A stretch of DNA of 64,000 nucleotides from Wuchereria bancrofti (lineage: Eukaryota; Nematoda; Chromadorea; Rhabditida; Onchocercidae): contig SSBO01000003.1 in NCBI GenBank assembly GCA_005281725.1, forward strand, positions 9,850,581-9,914,580, written 5' to 3'. How positions within the stretch are numbered: the stretch's first letter is position 1; every line of letters begins with the position of its first letter. A program made the position numbers and the translations under genes. The notes under the pieces were generated by a model. The model saw nothing but the letters and a program-made list of their open reading frames with translations, made no database searches and had not been told where the DNA came from. Shown in pieces: positions 1 through 10,600 of the stretch.

Positions 1-686
1 TATTAAAATATGCTTATTCTCATTTTCTGTATTTCAGTTTTTTCTTTTTTTTTTTTAATCTTATCAAACAAAACATAAAAATAAAATAAAATTAAACCAA
101 TTTTTTTAAAGCTTTTATAAATTACCAAAAAGCTTTTCTCTTTTTCTTTTTTTTTTCACTCCTATTTTCTCATTATGTTTCATTGGTAGATAAATGCTAT
201 TACTTTTCAAATAGTGCCAAAAAAAAAAAAATGCTTTACGGTTTTTTCCTTTTTTCCCTTTTTTTTTTCTTTCTTTTGTAATTATAGTGCTCTCTAGCAA
301 ATGCTATTGCTTTGTTCTACATTTTATATTTTATTAAATTTCAACGAAAAGTGAAAAAGTTATTAACAAAAAGAGAAAAAAGGATTTTAATTCTTTTAAA
401 TTTCGAAATTATCCATGCGATCGTTTTTTTTTTTCGATCATTTTATTATTATTAATAGTATTAATGTAAACAAACTTTCAATGATCCTTTCCAATGATAT
501 ATGTATATATAAATTAAAAATTTTTTTTCTAAATTTTTTGTATTTTTTAACTTTTTTTACCTTTTTTTTTTTCTTGCGCAAGAATGGGTATTAATAGATG
601 AAAAAGTTTTTTTTTTTTTTTGAAAAAATGAAATTTCAAAATATATGATGATAAAAGATATTTGTTTTTCCTTTTTTTATTTTCAG
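1..686. other. Intron sequence upstream of the first visible ptb-1 exon
   Basis: No coding exon is seen. The first visible exon starts in phase 1, so this stretch should be intron of the PTB homologue. It holds many T and A homopolymer runs and no recognisable element. The short reading frames in it are low-complexity F/K-rich shadows. Confidence 0.6.
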
Positions 687-3639
687 GTGTATACGGTGAT
701 GTACACCGAGTAAAAATTCTTTTCAATAAGAAAGATAATGCATTAATACAATATGCTGAACCACAACAAGCACAACTTGGTTTGTTGTTTTTAACTTTTT
801 TTTTTGTTGAAAATTTAAAATCTTTATTTTTAATTATTATTAATAGCAATTACGATGTAAATTCAATTTGAATTATCATGAATAATTTAAATTAATCAGT
901 GATTTTTATTTTATTTGATGATAAAATCAAAGGTTTGAGAAACTTCTTTTCCTTCTTTTAGCCTTTATTTGGAAATGATTCCAATTAAAAAAAAATTTTT
1001 TTTTTCTTTTATTTTAAAGTTAAATTGGTTTGACGTAAATTTACCATTGTACGCTTACTTTTTCATTCTGAAGTCAATCATTATTTTGTCAATAGTTAGT
1101 CATATTTTTTTGATTCTATTTTATATTCTATCATTTCCTTTTATTATTATTAGTTATTATTACTATTATTACCGTTTTTTTTTTTTATAAGAATCGCCAC
1201 TGATAAATTTTAAAAAAAGAAAAAAAATCGAAAAGGACGAAGTAATTGCCATAATTTCTCCGCAATTCATGCAGTGCTTTTTGGACAAAGTTTTAAAATG
1301 TTTTTTTTTTTCTTTATTATCATTAGCCATAATCATCTATTAAATATTCCTCTACTACTAATATTGCAGGAATGAGAAGGGTAATTTTTTTATATATGCG
1401 CAAATAATGTGCGCAAAATCGTCGTATATTTCAGATCAAATAGATATGAATTATTTTTTTTTTTTCAATTCTATCCCTCCTTTCGCTTCTCTCTCTCTCC
1501 CTCTCTGTCCTTCTATTTCCTTTTCTCTCTTGTTGGAATACATTTTCCGGATTATTCTATCCTCCTTTCATCCTCTCTCTCCTCAAATTAAAATAATCGT
1601 TTAATTCCGTCAATAATATTAGCGAAATCCTGAAAGTTATGTAGAACTTTTTTTAAAAAAAAAAAAATTTTGCGGAAAAATGAAAAAATATATCAAAAAA
1701 TTTTTTCTGAATATAAATTCGCTCTTTCTCATCCTTTATTTTTCAATTTTTTTTTTCTTTTCTATTTATTGAAAAAAAAAAAGATGTTTTTCTGGAATTT
1801 TTAAAAGTTACCTGAAGACTATTATTCATTCTATTTCAAGTATTCAAATCATAACCTAATCCTGAAACCGATATTGTATATTCAAAAACAGTACTAATCA
1901 CTTATTTTTATTCAAATAGTAAAAAAAAATTATAATTAGCAAAGAGCGAAAGTTTTAATATCATTAGATTTTACAATTTTACGTTTTAATATTTCATTAG
2001 AAAACATTATAATACTTTAAGTTCTAATATCAAATTAAAAAATAATGTTTAATTTGTGATTTTAAGTTTTAATGTTAGATTAATTATTTTTTTTAATCTG
2101 AAAAAAAGCAATGCCAAATTTTTTGGTTTAAATTTATGATATAAAGAATTAAATTATGAAACAAAAAAAAAATCACAATTTGAAATTTTAATATCAAATT
2201 AATTTTACAGTTAATCCTTTCAGCTATTCAGCATCTTGATAAAGTCCGCTGGCATGATAAGCAGATACGTGTTGCAACATCAAAACATAGTAATGTTCAA
2301 ATGCCAAAAGAAGGTAATCACGTGTCCGTATACGTTTACGTGTACGTCTGTGTGTGTGTGTGCATATTTGAATATCTACGTGTGAATGAGTGTGATTTTT
2401 GTAAACTTCTAAATTGTTTATTTATATCAGTTATTTAAAAAAAAAAAAATCTGTTGATGTGATACGATGTCATTCCAGGAATTTATTCAGAAAAAAAAAT
2501 TAATTTTTTAATTTTTCCTTAATATTTGTCTAGAAAAAAAGAAAAACAAATGAAAGAATGAAAAATGATAAAACAAAAATCTTTCATTTTTTCCTCCTTC
2601 ACTGCCTCTCTTTGTTAAAAAAGAAACAAAAAAAACCTCGAAAGAAATTTATTTATAGAATAAACTCTTTAAAAAAAAGTAATTTTAATNNNNNNNNNNN
2701 NNNNNNNNNNAAAAACAAATGAAAGAATGAAAAATGATAAAACAAAAATCTTTCATTTTTTCCTCCTTCACTGCCTCTCTTTGTTAAAAAAGAAACAAAA
2801 AAAACCTCGAAAGAAATTTATTTATAGAATAAACTCTTTAAAAAAAAGTAATTTTAATTAATGAAAAGTTTTTTTTTTTTAATAAGAATAACCGATTACA
2901 AGATTAAAACATAATTATGCAGAATTATTTATTTTGAGGACAACCGGATGCTGGTTTAACACGTGATTATTCTCAATCATCGTTACATCGTTTCAAGAAA
3001 CCTGGTAGCAAAAATTATTTAAATATTTATCCGCCAAGTTCAACACTTCATCTTTCAAATATTCCACCAAATATTACGGAGGAATTTCTTACAAATGCTT
3101 TCGAACAACATGGCTACATCCCTAAAGGCTTTAAATTTTTCCCGTTTGTTTTTATTATTATTATTATTTTAATATTAATATTTTCTAATTAAACTATGAG
3201 TTATAGCTAATCTAATGCAAATTTTTCAAACATTTTAAATAAATTTGAATAAATTTTGCGTTTACTTTTTTTTCTTTCTTTTTTTCTGCAAATTATTTAA
3301 AGATTTCTTTAATGCAAACATTAAAAGAATTAAGTGAATAATTTAAAAATTTTTTTACTTTTATAATAATTTCAAATATGAAGTTAATTGATTATAATAA
3401 ATATGAAATAAAATTTATAATAGGTATGAAATGAAAATAAAAATAAATAGAAAAAATAATTTCATGCAATTTCTTTCCATTTTTTTTCTACTTTTTTTTT
3501 TTTTAGAAAGGATCACAAAATGGCTTTGCTGCAATTGAACGATGTGGAAACAGCGATTAATGCACTAATCGAAATGCATAATTTTAAACTAGCCGAAAAT
3601 GCACATCTTCGGGTATCATTCTCAAAAAGTGGAATATGA
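687..3639 (+). CDS. ptb-1: Polypyrimidine tract-binding protein homologue, 3' part (4 exons)
   Basis: This is the C-terminal part of an hnRNP I/PTB-type RNA-binding protein, a nuclear regulator of alternative splicing that binds CU-rich RNA. Exons: 687-779, 2224-2313, 2939-3143, 3507-3639 (stop TGA); phases agree at all junctions, giving about 172 residues. Exon 1 opens with [16 protein letters not shown], the helix and RNP1 strand of RRM3. Exon 2 carries [14 protein letters not shown], the end of RRM3. Exon 3 has the linker [19 protein letters not shown] and the RRM4 RNP2 strand LHLSNIP. Exon 4 holds KMALLQL and the family's usual C-terminus [11 protein letters not shown]. The 5' exons, with RRM1, RRM2 and the start of RRM3, lie before the window. 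The exon 3 acceptor is TTTTGAG rather than TTTTCAG. Intron 2 contains an assembly gap. The family assignment is very secure; the symbol follows the C. elegans name. Confidence 0.95.
1480..1590 (+). promoter_or_regulatory. Long CU-rich tract in an intron of the PTB homologue
   Basis: About 100 bases are almost purely pyrimidine on the sense strand, with repeated TCTCTCTC and TTCT motifs, inside the intron between exons 779 and 2224. PTB proteins bind UCUU/CUCUCU RNA and mammalian PTBP1 regulates splicing of its own transcript, so this is a plausible self-regulatory site. That role is inference; CT-rich tracts also occur elsewhere in this window. Confidence 0.35.
2542..2858. repeat. 148-bp direct duplication flanking an N gap (2690-2710)
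   Basis: Bases 2542-2689 and 2711-2858 appear identical and are separated only by 21 Ns. Such a perfect copy on both sides of a scaffold gap is the usual sign that two overlapping contig ends were not merged. It lies in an intron of the PTB homologue and does not affect coding. Confidence 0.9.
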
Positions 3640-5872
3640 AAAAGTAATCAAATTAATTTTTCTTTTCTTTTTTTATTCTCATTTTTGTAATTGACTTAAA
3701 ATTAATTTCTTTTGTTATCATTGAAAGATAAACATTTTATCATTTATTGTTTTATGTTTTTTTTTTTTTTTGTTATTTAAAAAAAGAAAATTTTATCATT
3801 TCTGTTTTTATTTTTGCAATGTACCCAATGTTCCCCCTTTTTCTTTTCTCTCTCTCCCCATCTCTCTCTTTCTCCTTACCTTTATTTATTTATTTTTTTG
3901 AAATAAGAAATGTTTTCTTTTTTAACTCTTTTTTTTCTGATAAATATTGATTTAAAAAAAAAAAAGATGATAGATGAACTGAACATATTTAATGAAATTA
4001 TTTGATCAGTTTTATTTTTTTTTTCTTTGTTTTCATTTCTCTTTCCTTCTCTTGAAATCATCATCGAAATTTCTCTTTTTTTAATTTTGCATTCATCTAA
4101 ACTATTATTTGAATTTATCATAGAAATTATCATTTGGAACTTATCATCATTTATCAAAATGTATCAAAATGTCTTTTTTATGATGACCAATTTTGAAATT
4201 TTGTTTTTCTTTTTTTTTTCATGTTTCTTTGCACTATCAATTTGATAAAAAAAAAACAAAAAACAAAACAAAAAAAAGAAAAAAAAAAGAAGAATGCAAT
4301 TCCAACACTAAACAATTAATTCCTGATATTCCAGTTTACAATTTTGTTTTTTTTTTTCTTCATCGTTTTTCCAAATTTTTACTTACATTTACAATTAATA
4401 AAACGGATAAGATACATTTAGAAATTTCATCTATTTTTTTTTTTTTTTGATCGACTAAATTTGCATATTGAATATTAGATATGAGAATGAAGTAATATTT
4501 TAAGACAAAAAAAAAGAATTTACAATTAAATTTAAATGAAAAAATATTTGATGCAAATTCAATCTTAACATTACATGAAATGTTTCAGCGTAAATAAAAT
4601 TGCATTTTTATCTCATTCGATTTGTCATCGATACATTTTTATGATATGATTAACATACGTCAATAATAAATAAAATTGTGCTACTCCTAAAAAATTTAAT
4701 TTTCTTTCAATTATTTTCAATTTTTTTTTTTGAATTAAATTATGAAATGTAAATGGGATATATTTAGTTTTCTTTCAATTAATTTCGATTCCTTTTGAAT
4801 TAAGTTATCAAATGTAAACGAGTTTTTTTTTTTTTTAATAATTAGTTAGATAGAGCTTCGTTTTTCTTTCTTTTTTTTTGTTTCATTCATGAAAGACATT
4901 AAATTATTCACTGAAAATAAAAATAAATTGTTAAAATTTTTTAATTAAATTTTCTAGTTTTCCGATTTTTCTTTTCATAGCGGTATGAATTTTTAAAAAA
5001 AAAAAAACTTCAAACATTTTAAAAATTTGATTTTCATCCTTCGAGAAGAAAAGAGTATTCTTTCACATATACATACATATACATGTTGTTAAATTTTTGC
5101 GTAAAATTATTGAATTTCTTTTTTATAATTATATTCAAAAAGCATTTGCTACTATCTCCAAAAAGAAAAGAAGAAATTGGCATAATTATCTATTGCATAT
5201 TACAGTTTATTTTAACTTTTTGATTTAGTAAAATGAATTTTATGAAATTTTCAGGATAGCATTTAAAGAAACTTTTTTGAAATTTTGAAGATAGTACTCA
5301 AAAATTTTTTTTTGAAATTTTAACCAATAAATATTCGTGAAATGTTCCAATAAAATGTGTTTCATTTATTTCCTTTCAAATAAATAACTATTAGTAATAT
5401 CATCATCTATTCGATTACAATTGATTTGAAAAAAAAAAAGCATTTTCAAATGCTATTTTATGCAAATTAAAAATTCGCTATTGCATATTTTATGTCATTG
5501 AAATTAAAATAGAATTGTAATTGATAGATTTGGAATGTGATATTTTATTTCATCGTCTTTTTTCACAAAAAAAAAAAAATTGCATTTGTAATTTTTGAAT
5601 TTTTTTTTTCTTTGTTAAAAGGAAAAAAAAGAAAAATAGTGTTAATTGCATTATTCTTCTCTGTGTTATTTTTCATATATTAGTGAAATTAGTGGAACAA
5701 AATTTAAAAAAAAAAATTTATAAATTGAAATTATTTGAAATACACTTATTGCTTTTTTGCATTCATTCTTTTTCATATTTGTTTTGCATAGATTTAATTT
5801 TACAAGAAACAAAAATATGAAAATATTTTTCTTTTCCTAATTTTTTGAGAGAAGTTTTGAAATAATTTTAAT
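3640..5872. other. 3' UTR and intergenic stretch, no supported gene
   Basis: The stretch holds the 3' end of the PTB homologue followed by AT-rich spacer. A second CT-rich tract lies near 3835-3880, and AATAAA-like signals occur near 4594 and 4666. Reading frames here are short and F/K/N-rich, with no domain that I recognise. Confidence 0.5.
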
Positions 5873-6550
5873 ATGTTTATGCTTTTTATATTTCACATTT
5901 TAGTATACTATGTTTTATTTAGCAGCATGCTTTCAATTTATCAAAGAAACTATAATATATTTAAAATTAGTAGAACTGATTTCAAGAAAAAAAATGAAAA
6001 AATCAATTTTAAATGTTTCCTTAACGAAAAAAAAGGTAAAATTTTCATATTTTGTTTGTACGTGTCTTTTTTTTGACTTATTATTTAAAGCTGTTTATTT
6101 AGGTAATCGGAAGAAAATTGGAATTATTAATTTACTTTTTTTTTCTTTGATTTCTTCCTTTTTCTAAAAAATACATTCCTTTTAATGGTATAAATTTCAA
6201 AAATAATGATTTCTGTAAATTTTGTTGAAAAAATTGAAATTTAAATTGTGGAAGGTATTTAATTGGACATGAATTTAAATTGTAAATGAAGATTTAATTA
6301 AGTTTTAAAGTACCATGTATATGTGTGATAAATTTTTTAATAATTTCATTTTTTTTTCAAGGAAACGAAGCAAAAGTTGCAAACAAAATGATTAAAAAAA
6401 GTAGTAGTAGTAAAACTTACTGCTCCAATAGTTCGAATGAGGTAAATATTGATGGGATCAAATCACTTTTTTTTTCCATTTTATCAGTTGATCATTCCAA
6501 TGCGGGTTTATCACTTATTATCACTTCTAGCATTAGCATTTGTTGCTATC
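5873..6550 (+). CDS. Candidate small three-exon secreted or GPI-anchored protein (hypothetical)
   Basis: Three short segments join in frame: 5873-6035 (donor AAG|GTAAAA), 6362-6441 (acceptor TTTTTCAAG, donor GAG|GTAAAT) and 6488-6550 (acceptor TTTATCAG, stop TGA). The product would be about 101 aa. Its N-terminus is hydrophobic and signal-like (MFMLFIFHILVYYVLF). The middle is basic and Ser-rich with two cysteines, and the end is a hydrophobic run, YHLLSLLALAFVAI, right at the C-terminus. That shape fits a GPI-anchor signal or tail anchor. I recognise no family, and chance joining is a real possibility in such AT-rich DNA. If the second intron is retained, the frame runs to 6600 instead. Confidence 0.2.
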
Positions 6551-6743
6551 TGAATTGTATTAACAATTATTGTAGCCATTGTTTTCATCTCTATTTATAA
6601 ATTTCATATTAAAAAAGAGAAAAGAAAGGGTTGAAAAGAAAAATGAAATCAATTACAGCTTCAATTATTCCTTGTTTATTGGATTTATACAATATTCTAT
6701 TTTTGATTTATTGCATAATGGAAGCTAATTATATTAAATTTTA

Positions 6744-6824
6744 AATGAATAAAATTTCACACGCATAATCGAATTCGATTAATAACTATTGAATAAAATT
6801 TCACACGCATAATCGAATTCGATT
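6744..6824. repeat. Two-copy direct repeat of about 36 bp
   Basis: The sequence beginning TGAATAAAATTTCACACG and ending with the palindrome AATCGAATTCGATT occurs twice with a spacer of about 10 bases. Nothing coding overlaps it. Confidence 0.8.
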
Positions 6825-8091
6825 GAAAAACACTTTTTTTCACATCTTTTTTAATTTATTAAAACAACTTTATTTACTATTTGTTTTACTAAGGATAATT
6901 AAGTATAATTAATAATTGATCACTTTGTTTACTTTTTTTTTTGTTTGTTTCTTTTATTTACAAAACTTCTTTCAGAAAATTTTTTCTTTTTGAAATTCAA
7001 TGAAATTATTCAAAATAAATCATTATTCATCAATGTTATTTGATATAAGGATTATGCATAAAAAAAAAATGCATGATGTAATTTTTTATTAATTTTCATT
7101 TCTTTTTAAATTAAAATATGAATGATTAAATAATAAATCTTTTATCCTTTCATTTCTTTTCTTATCCATTTTTTTTGTTTTTTTTTTGACATGAATTTTT
7201 CGCAATAGTTTGATTGAAATTTTAATCTAATAGTCGGTTACTGTTTTGATGGAATTCTATTTTCTTTTTGTTTTGTTGATGAATACTTTGTGCATTTTTG
7301 AAAATTAATTTCTGCATTTGAAAAGCATTTTGGAAAATTTAACGAACAAATTTTAAAATTGTAATTTTAAATTGCTCATTTGTTTTTTCTCTTAATTTTT
7401 TGTAAATTATAATACTTGAGAAAAAAAATTTTGTTAATTATGGATAATACAAATGTAAAATATAATATAACAATAGCTATTATTCATCCTAGGCTTTTCC
7501 TTTCTTTTTTTTTCTGCGACAATAATTTTTAAATTATCTACGTATAATTCATTTCTATCAAGCTGTAATTATAATTAGAAAAATGCACATGTTTAATTAC
7601 TATCATAAAAGATTCCATTTGGGGAGAAAGAGAGAGAGGGAGAAAGAGAGAAAGATAATTGAAATAAATGATTTCATAAAGTGAATTTTCTTTTCCTTTT
7701 TTTATTTTTCATTTTTTCTTTGCATGCGTCATCTTCATTTCAATTATTAAATTTTCAATAAATGAAGAAAAATTTATGCGCAAAATAATTTGCAAAAATA
7801 ATAAGCAAATATGATTTGTTCTGTTATTAAATTAAATTTTTTTTTCTTATCTATGTTACGTCTTTTCAATTTAATTATAAAATTTACACGTATTTAATTT
7901 TTATATGAAGCGATTGCGATGTTTTTTAGAGCGTTTAATTTCACTTCTAACAATTCAATAACGAAATTAATACGTCATTTCTATGTTTAATTTGATTATA
8001 CATCAAATTGAAATAATTATTGCATTTATTTAAGTATTATTTGCATAAAAATTATTTTGTAATAATTTTTTTTCAATATTATATTGGAAAT

Positions 8092-8092
<1 letters not shown>

Positions 8093-8137
<45 letters not shown>
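8093..8137. repeat. (TG)n microsatellite
   Basis: An uninterrupted run of about 22 TG dinucleotides. It lies in spacer, and the valine-cysteine run it would encode is an artefact. Confidence 0.95.
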
Positions 8138-8138
<1 letters not shown>

Positions 8139-10600
8139 TTCATCCCCGAGAATTCTACATATCAGTGTTTCGTATGTGATTATTATTTACGTACGAAAAG
8201 TTAAAAAAAAAAAAGAGATAACATTATATTTCTCTTTTATTTTTCTATTTGCTCTATTTCATCCTAAAATTCTAAAATGATTGTCTCAGAAATGCCATTT
8301 TATTATTTTTTTTTTTTAAATCTACTTCTATCATATCACTTTATTTCACATATCGTTCTATCTCATACATCATATCATTTCACTGTATTCTTTTCTCTTC
8401 ATTTTTTTTTTTTCTATCATATCAAATCATCTCTTATTGCTTCTCTATTACACCTTAACTCATTTGCAAATATATTCCTTCTTATGTTTATTTGTTTGTT
8501 TGTTTTTTGTCTTCGTTTTTCTTTTCTTAAAACTTCTTCCCAATAATTCATTTGTTATATGTATTTCATATCATTCATTAATCTTTTTTTTTTTTTATTT
8601 TCTATGTTAATAAATAGAACAACAATGGAGTGAAAGTTTAAATTTAAATGCTTTCCATTTTACAAATCATTTAGATTCTAATCCAAATGATTAGAACGCT
8701 TAATGGAATTTTTTTTTATCATACCGAACAACTAAGTATGCTTGTTTTAACACTAAATTTTAAAGCAAACTTTGATAAAAAATCATTAACGTTATAAGAA
8801 CATTAAATCAATTAATTGTTCATCTTTACCAAATGATTAATAATAACAATAATTTGTTCAAAATGTGAAGAAAGAAGTAATTAAATTGTTTATAGGTTTT
8901 AAGCTAAGTAATTTTTCGTATTCCTTAAATTTGTAATGATTGCGATTGAAAAAAGCTTATACAGAAATGGATGAATTGATGATGAAATGTCTGGAAAGTA
9001 AACAATGTTTTTGCATAAATTTCATCATTTCCCATGCAAAATTTATTTAAATATTCTTTCTCTCTCTTTTTCAACTGATTTGTATAACATTGATACATAT
9101 ATTGTGCAAATGTTATCAAATTATTTTCCTAGTATTAGCGGTTGTTTTTTCGTTTTGAAATCTATCGGAAAAATGAAGATAGGAATTCATTAAAATATAT
9201 ATATCAATAAAAAAAGACTTCAATTTTCGTAACAACTTTCGGACTAAATTTTCAAACAGTTTGAGTTTTGTACTTTTCCGGATGATATAATTAAGCCGTT
9301 TAAATGCAATAAAAATTTAACAAATAAACGAATGAAAGGGAATGTTTTATGATTTGAATTCAATTTCCTCTTTCTAAGATTGAAAAAGGTTAACTAATGA
9401 AAGTCACCGCAAATTGACATCCCAATTTGCGTCAGCAACAAAAGCATTTGAATATTCCAACATTCAACTGAATTCCTTCTTTTTTTGACTGACCGTTTTT
9501 TTTTCTTTTTTTGATTGAAACAGAAACGCAGCATTATATTTTTTACTATAAATGATAATTTTCAATTGTTTAGCACAAATAAATTATTTTTAAATTCACT
9601 CTCATGAATGTTTTCATTATCATCCCACACTAATTCATTATGTTTCTATCAATTAAAATATTTTGAAACAATCAAAATTATAATCTCACAATCTTCAGTA
9701 TATTTTGTTCATTCATTTTTTAACTAATGAAGCTAATTAATATTCAGTATTCATGCAAATAGGTCGCCGATAATTTGTTGATTTGTTTAATGGTTCACAA
9801 AAACAATAATTTGAATTAATCAAACATTTCTGGGAATCTTACAACCAATGCATATTAGTAATCAATTTGAAAAATGAATTCTAAATGAGCAAAGATTTCA
9901 TGATAGTATCTTAATTTCATTACTGCAAAAACGTATAAAAGGAACAAAAAACTTCGCTGTGTGGGTGAAAAAGAAAAAAAAGGTTGTTGAAATTTCCATA
10001 TGTATGAGAAATAAAAACTAATTATGTACCTAGTACAGGTAAAGAACAGGTAGAAAATAGTAGATAGAAAAGAATCTAAATAACGAGTATTATTACCCAC
10101 GTTTAGATTGATGATGAAACAGAAATCATTAGCTAATTAATTTAAATGAAAAATCTGAAGAAAGCATGAAAGATAAAAAAAGGGAAGAAATTGGACTAAC
10201 TACTATACGTTGTCATTTTGTCAACAGTTCACACGTCAAATATTCTGATACATATGTCACACATAAATTACTTAATAATTATTTTTTCATTTCGCTTACT
10301 AATTTTTGCTAATTAAATTAAAATTGAGGGATAACAACTTATTGTTATATAATTCTCTTCATTTCTCTATTAATTAGCTATTGTTACAGTTTGGGAACAT
10401 TTTAACAATTTGCTATTGTCGCAGGTTGGAGGCTGCTGTTGGAACATACAAACATGCACAATTCATTTCATATTTTCCTCCTTTTCCCGAATGAGAATGT
10501 TTTGTATTCTAAATGTAATTTGATGACATTATTAGTTCGAAATGAACATTGTATTGCAGTAAGAGATAGAAGAATGCGCAAAATGTTAATAAAGCGCTAA

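Larger units (their letters stand above)
6600..10600. other. Intergenic stretch between ptb-1 and glycogen synthase, no supported gene
   Basis: About 4 kb of AT-rich DNA with homopolymer runs, a GA-rich patch near 7622-7655, a (TG)n microsatellite near 8093-8137 and pyrimidine-rich patches near 8290-8540. The right end should contain the 3' UTR of the minus-strand glycogen synthase. Reading frames are short and show no domain. Confidence 0.5.

Noticed and set aside
547..849. Minus-strand 100-codon frame with several Cys
   Set aside because: Antisense of the first visible PTB exon plus intron; no support.
8020..8280. Open frame with a Val-Cys run
   Set aside because: Produced by the (TG)n microsatellite; no exon borders or domain.
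9855..10100. Minus-strand 81-codon frame near the end of glycogen synthase
   Set aside because: Phe/Tyr-rich, no domain and no phase-compatible link to the gene, which already has its stop at 10601.
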